Assembly: GCA_003566215.1 (NCBI GenBank)
Contig: PXEJ01000108.1
Span: 1-8,466 of the forward strand
Reading direction: 5' to 3'
Length of the DNA: 8,466 nucleotides
DNA from: Cyanobacteria bacterium T3Sed10_376R1m
GTDB lineage: Bacteria; Cyanobacteriota; Cyanobacteriia; Cyanobacteriales; Cyanobacteriaceae
Shown here: positions 6,524-8,466 of the stretch, in pieces
Position numbering within the stretch: position 1 is the stretch's first letter
How the letters are laid out: each line of letters begins with the position of its first letter
Program-made: the position numbers and the translations under genes
The notes under the pieces: model-generated
Databases searched by the model: none
Seen by the model: only the letters and a program-made list of their open reading frames with translations
What the model was told of the DNA's origin: nothing

Positions 6524-6735
6524 TTTTGCTATAAAATAATATTTGTTGACGTTGATTAGTAATGAGATCAAGTATTATTGAATCACACAAGGCGGTTAAA
6601 TACTCTCCGTATTATTACCATTCCCCATGATTGATGAGCGTAGTCAAATCATTCCCAGCCTAAACCAAAATCATATCTAAATTCAGCAATGCCATATTTT
6701 TTTAATAACAATAGGGCTATTTAAAAAGCATTATT
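6524..6735. other. Intergenic region before cobN, repeat-like middle
   Basis: No gene is supported here; the longest obvious frame is 22 codons (6562-6630). On the + strand TTGACG (6546-6551) and TTGATT (6552-6557) precede TATTAT (6573-6578), but the spacers are 21 and 15 bases, so this is a poor promoter candidate. The middle contains CATTCCC twice (6620-6626 and 6650-6656) and a bulged hairpin (6627-6652), then TTCAGCAATGCC (6682-6693). No B12-box of a cobalamin riboswitch is present, although the next gene is cobN. Confidence 0.5.
6627..6652. repeat. Bulged hairpin in a repeat-like block
   Basis: ATGATTGA (6627-6634) pairs with TCAAATCAT (6644-6652) with one bulged base, around a nine-base loop containing GAGCGTAG. 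CATTCCC-type sequence flanks both sides. The arrangement looks like part of a dispersed intergenic repeat, which is inference. Confidence 0.3.
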
Positions 6736-8466
6736 ATGCACAGAATACCAGCAACCCCCGGCGGATGGAATTTAAACACTGAGGGGGTGATTTTCATTGA
6801 ACAAAATCCCGCTCCGATTATTTTTCTTACCAGTGCCGATACAGACATTCAAACTATCGCCTCTTGTGTAGAATCTTTACCCAGTAATTTTCCTGCCCTT
6901 CGCCTAGTTAATCTATTACAACTACAACAAGAATTAACCATCGATACCTATGGGGAAGAAATACTCTCTAAGGCAAAAGTAATTATTCTTCGACTTTTGG
7001 GAGGAAGGAGTTATTGGAGTTATGGCTTAGAAGTGTGCAAAGAGATTATCAGCCAAAATAAAGATATATCCTTAATTATACTACCGGGAGACGATCGCCC
7101 CGACCCCGAATTAATAAACCATTCTAATGTACCTTTATCCCAAGTTAATCAATTTTGGCAGTATCTTGTAGAAGGGGGAGTTGATAATTTTACTAACGGT
7201 TTAAAATATATTAGTAATATTTTTTTTGAGACTCAATTAAAAGTTTTGCCACCGCAAAAAATACCTCGTTTAGGAATTTTTAAATCTTTGCAAGACTCTT
7301 TATTAAAAGATAAATTAAATTCAGAGCAAACAAAAATTGATACAGTAATTTTATTTTATAAATCTCACTATTTATCGGGGAATATTAAACCAATTACAGC
7401 CCTAGAAAATAGTTTAAAAGACAATAACTTAAGCTGTATTTCTGTGTATGTATCTTCCCTAAGAGATGAAGAAATTCAAGTAGAATTAATCGAATTATTA
7501 CAAACTTATCAAGTTAGATTAATCCTCAATACTACCAGTTTTTCTGTGGCAAAAATAGGTAATGAATCTAATACCAAAATTTGGCAAACTTTAGATATTC
7601 CCGTTTTACAAGTCATTTTAAGCGGTAGTACCGAAGAATATTGGGCTGATAACTTTCAAGGATTGTCACCGAGGGATGTTGCCATGAATATCGCTTTACC
7701 TGAGGTTGACGGGAGAATTATTACTAGGGCTATTTCTTTTAAGTCGGTAGAAAAAAAACATCCTCAATTGGAAACTGATGTTGTTATTTATAAACCATTA
7801 CAAAATAGAGTAAATTACATTGCTCAGTTAGCTAAAAATTGGGTCAATTTAAGTAATATTAAAAATCAAGAAAAAAAAATCGCTATTATTCTAGCAAATT
7901 ATCCTAATAAGGATGGTAGAATTGCTAATGGTGTGGGTTTGGATACTCCTGCTAGTTGTATAAATATTCTTCATGCTTTAGCTAATAATAATTATTATAT
8001 TAAGGACATTCCCCGTGATGGAGATGAGTTAATTTTTCAATTAATTGAGGGGGTAACTAATGATTTAGAAATGGAATCCCAAAGGAAGATTAATCAATAT
8101 TTATCCATGGAGGATTATCAAAATTATTTTCAAACTTTACCCAAAAAGGTACAAGAAGAAATTGTTAATCGATGGGGTATTGCCTCTGATTCTGACCATC
8201 AATTTTCCGTTAATTCCTTTGAAAAGAATAAATTTACTCCGCCCCCTTTAGCTGATTTTATTCCTGTTTCAGGGGAGCAATTTGGCAATATTTTTATTGG
8301 AATTCAACCTTCTAGGGGTTATGATTTGGATCCTAGTTTAAATTACCATGCACCAGATTTAGAACCAACTCATCGTTATTTAGCTTTTTATTTTTGGTTG
8401 CGAAATGTATTTAAAGCTGATGCTGTTATTCATCTAGGAAAACATGGTAATTTAGAATGGTTACCC
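6736..8466 (+). CDS. cobN: Cobaltochelatase subunit CobN, 5' part
   Basis: CobN is the large subunit that binds the corrin ring and inserts cobalt, with ATP-driven helper subunits (CobS and CobT in proteobacteria), on the way to cobalamin. The first 577 codons are present; full CobN is about 1,250 residues, so a little under half is here and the gene runs off the right edge. Visible features are the N-terminus MHRIPATPGGWN, APIIFLTSADTDIQ (26-39), LRLLGGRSYWSYGLE (85-99), ALPEVDGRI (320-328), the LANYPNKDGRIANGVGLDTP block (386-405), and HLGKHGNLEWLP (566-577), the signature shared with the related magnesium chelatase H subunit. The N-terminal match favours CobN over ChlH. The ATG at 6736 has no Shine-Dalgarno. 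No cobS, cobT or other corrin gene is in the window. Confidence 0.93.
   Translation, partial: MHRIPATPGGWNLNTEGVIFIEQNPAPIIFLTSADTDIQTIASCVESLPSNFPALRLVNLLQLQQELTIDTYGEEILSKAKVIILRLLGGRSYWSYGLEVCKEIISQNKDISLIILPGDDRPDPELINHSNVPLSQVNQFWQYLVEGGVDNFTNGLKYISNIFFETQLKVLPPQKIPRLGIFKSLQDSLLKDKLNSEQTKIDTVILFYKSHYLSGNIKPITALENSLKDNNLSCISVYVSSLRDEEIQVELIELLQTYQVRLILNTTSFSVAKIGNESNTKIWQTLDIPVLQVILSGSTEEYWADNFQGLSPRDVAMNIALPEVDGRIITRAISFKSVEKKHPQLETDVVIYKPLQNRVNYIAQLAKNWVNLSNIKNQEKKIAIILANYPNKDGRIANGVGLDTPASCINILHALANNNYYIKDIPRDGDELIFQLIEGVTNDLEMESQRKINQYLSMEDYQNYFQTLPKKVQEEIVNRWGIASDSDHQFSVNSFEKNKFTPPPLADFIPVSGEQFGNIFIGIQPSRGYDLDPSLNYHAPDLEPTHRYLAFYFWLRNVFKADAVIHLGKHGNLEWLP

Noticed and set aside
6562..6630. 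A 22-codon frame between the mazG-like gene and cobN
   Set aside because: There is no ribosome-binding sequence, no recognisable content, and it runs into the repeat-like block.
6524..6735. A cobalamin riboswitch in front of cobN
   Set aside because: I looked for the conserved B12-box and the paired core; neither is visible, and the region is too irregular to fold as the class requires.
1..8466. CRISPR array, prophage, toxin-antitoxin pair or a new defence system
   Set aside because: There are no regularly spaced repeats, integrase, transposase or paired small genes. The MazG-like gene stands alone next to ftsZ and looks like housekeeping nucleotide metabolism.

Overview
The window looks like chromosomal DNA from an AT-rich, unicellular cyanobacterium of the Cyanobacterium/Geminocystis type (genus inferred, not tested). 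Three things point there: exact copies of the cyanobacterial HIP1 octamer GCGATCGC (three in 8.5 kb), a cyanobacterial-style FtsZ with an N-terminal extension and a C-terminal [10 protein letters not shown] peptide, and a CobN whose N-terminus (MHRIPATPGGWN, then FLTSADTDIQ) matches the cyanobacterial form as I remember it. All genes appear intact except the two cut by the window edges, and all but purM are on the + strand.

Layout. Positions 1-119 (minus strand) hold the start of purM (purine synthesis). A 591-base gap (120-710) separates it from a divergent rlpA-like gene; the gap holds paired dyad elements, hairpins and C-tracts, but no convincing gene. Next come an RlpA-family exported double-psi beta-barrel protein (711-1592), a membrane-anchored SH3-like protein with a Pro/Glu-rich stalk (1688-2164), an M16 zinc peptidase (2255-3547), trpD for tryptophan synthesis (best start 3639, end 4676), ftsZ for the division ring (4861-6120), a short MazG-like nucleotide pyrophosphohydrolase (6203-6523), a 212-base gap that looks repeat-derived, and the first 577 codons of cobN (6736 to the window end).

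How they fit together. This is mostly a string of housekeeping genes, not one pathway. The loosest theme is the cell envelope and division: RlpA-like protein, SH3-like protein and FtsZ. Tryptophan, purine and corrin genes sit among them, as is common in cyanobacteria, where operons are poorly conserved. The gaps of 50-185 bases between genes, and separate promoter-like sequences before the SH3 gene and trpD, suggest mostly independent transcription.

I found no phage, CRISPR array, toxin-antitoxin pair, defence island, tRNA or rRNA, and no credible new multi-gene system. The observations most worth checking are a trpD promoter that overlaps an apparent upstream ATG and so decides its start, an M16 peptidase that seems to lack the tyrosine of the R/Y pair, a large inverted repeat over the likely ftsZ -10 box, paired dyads and a small upstream reading frame before purM, and a repeat-like block before cobN.
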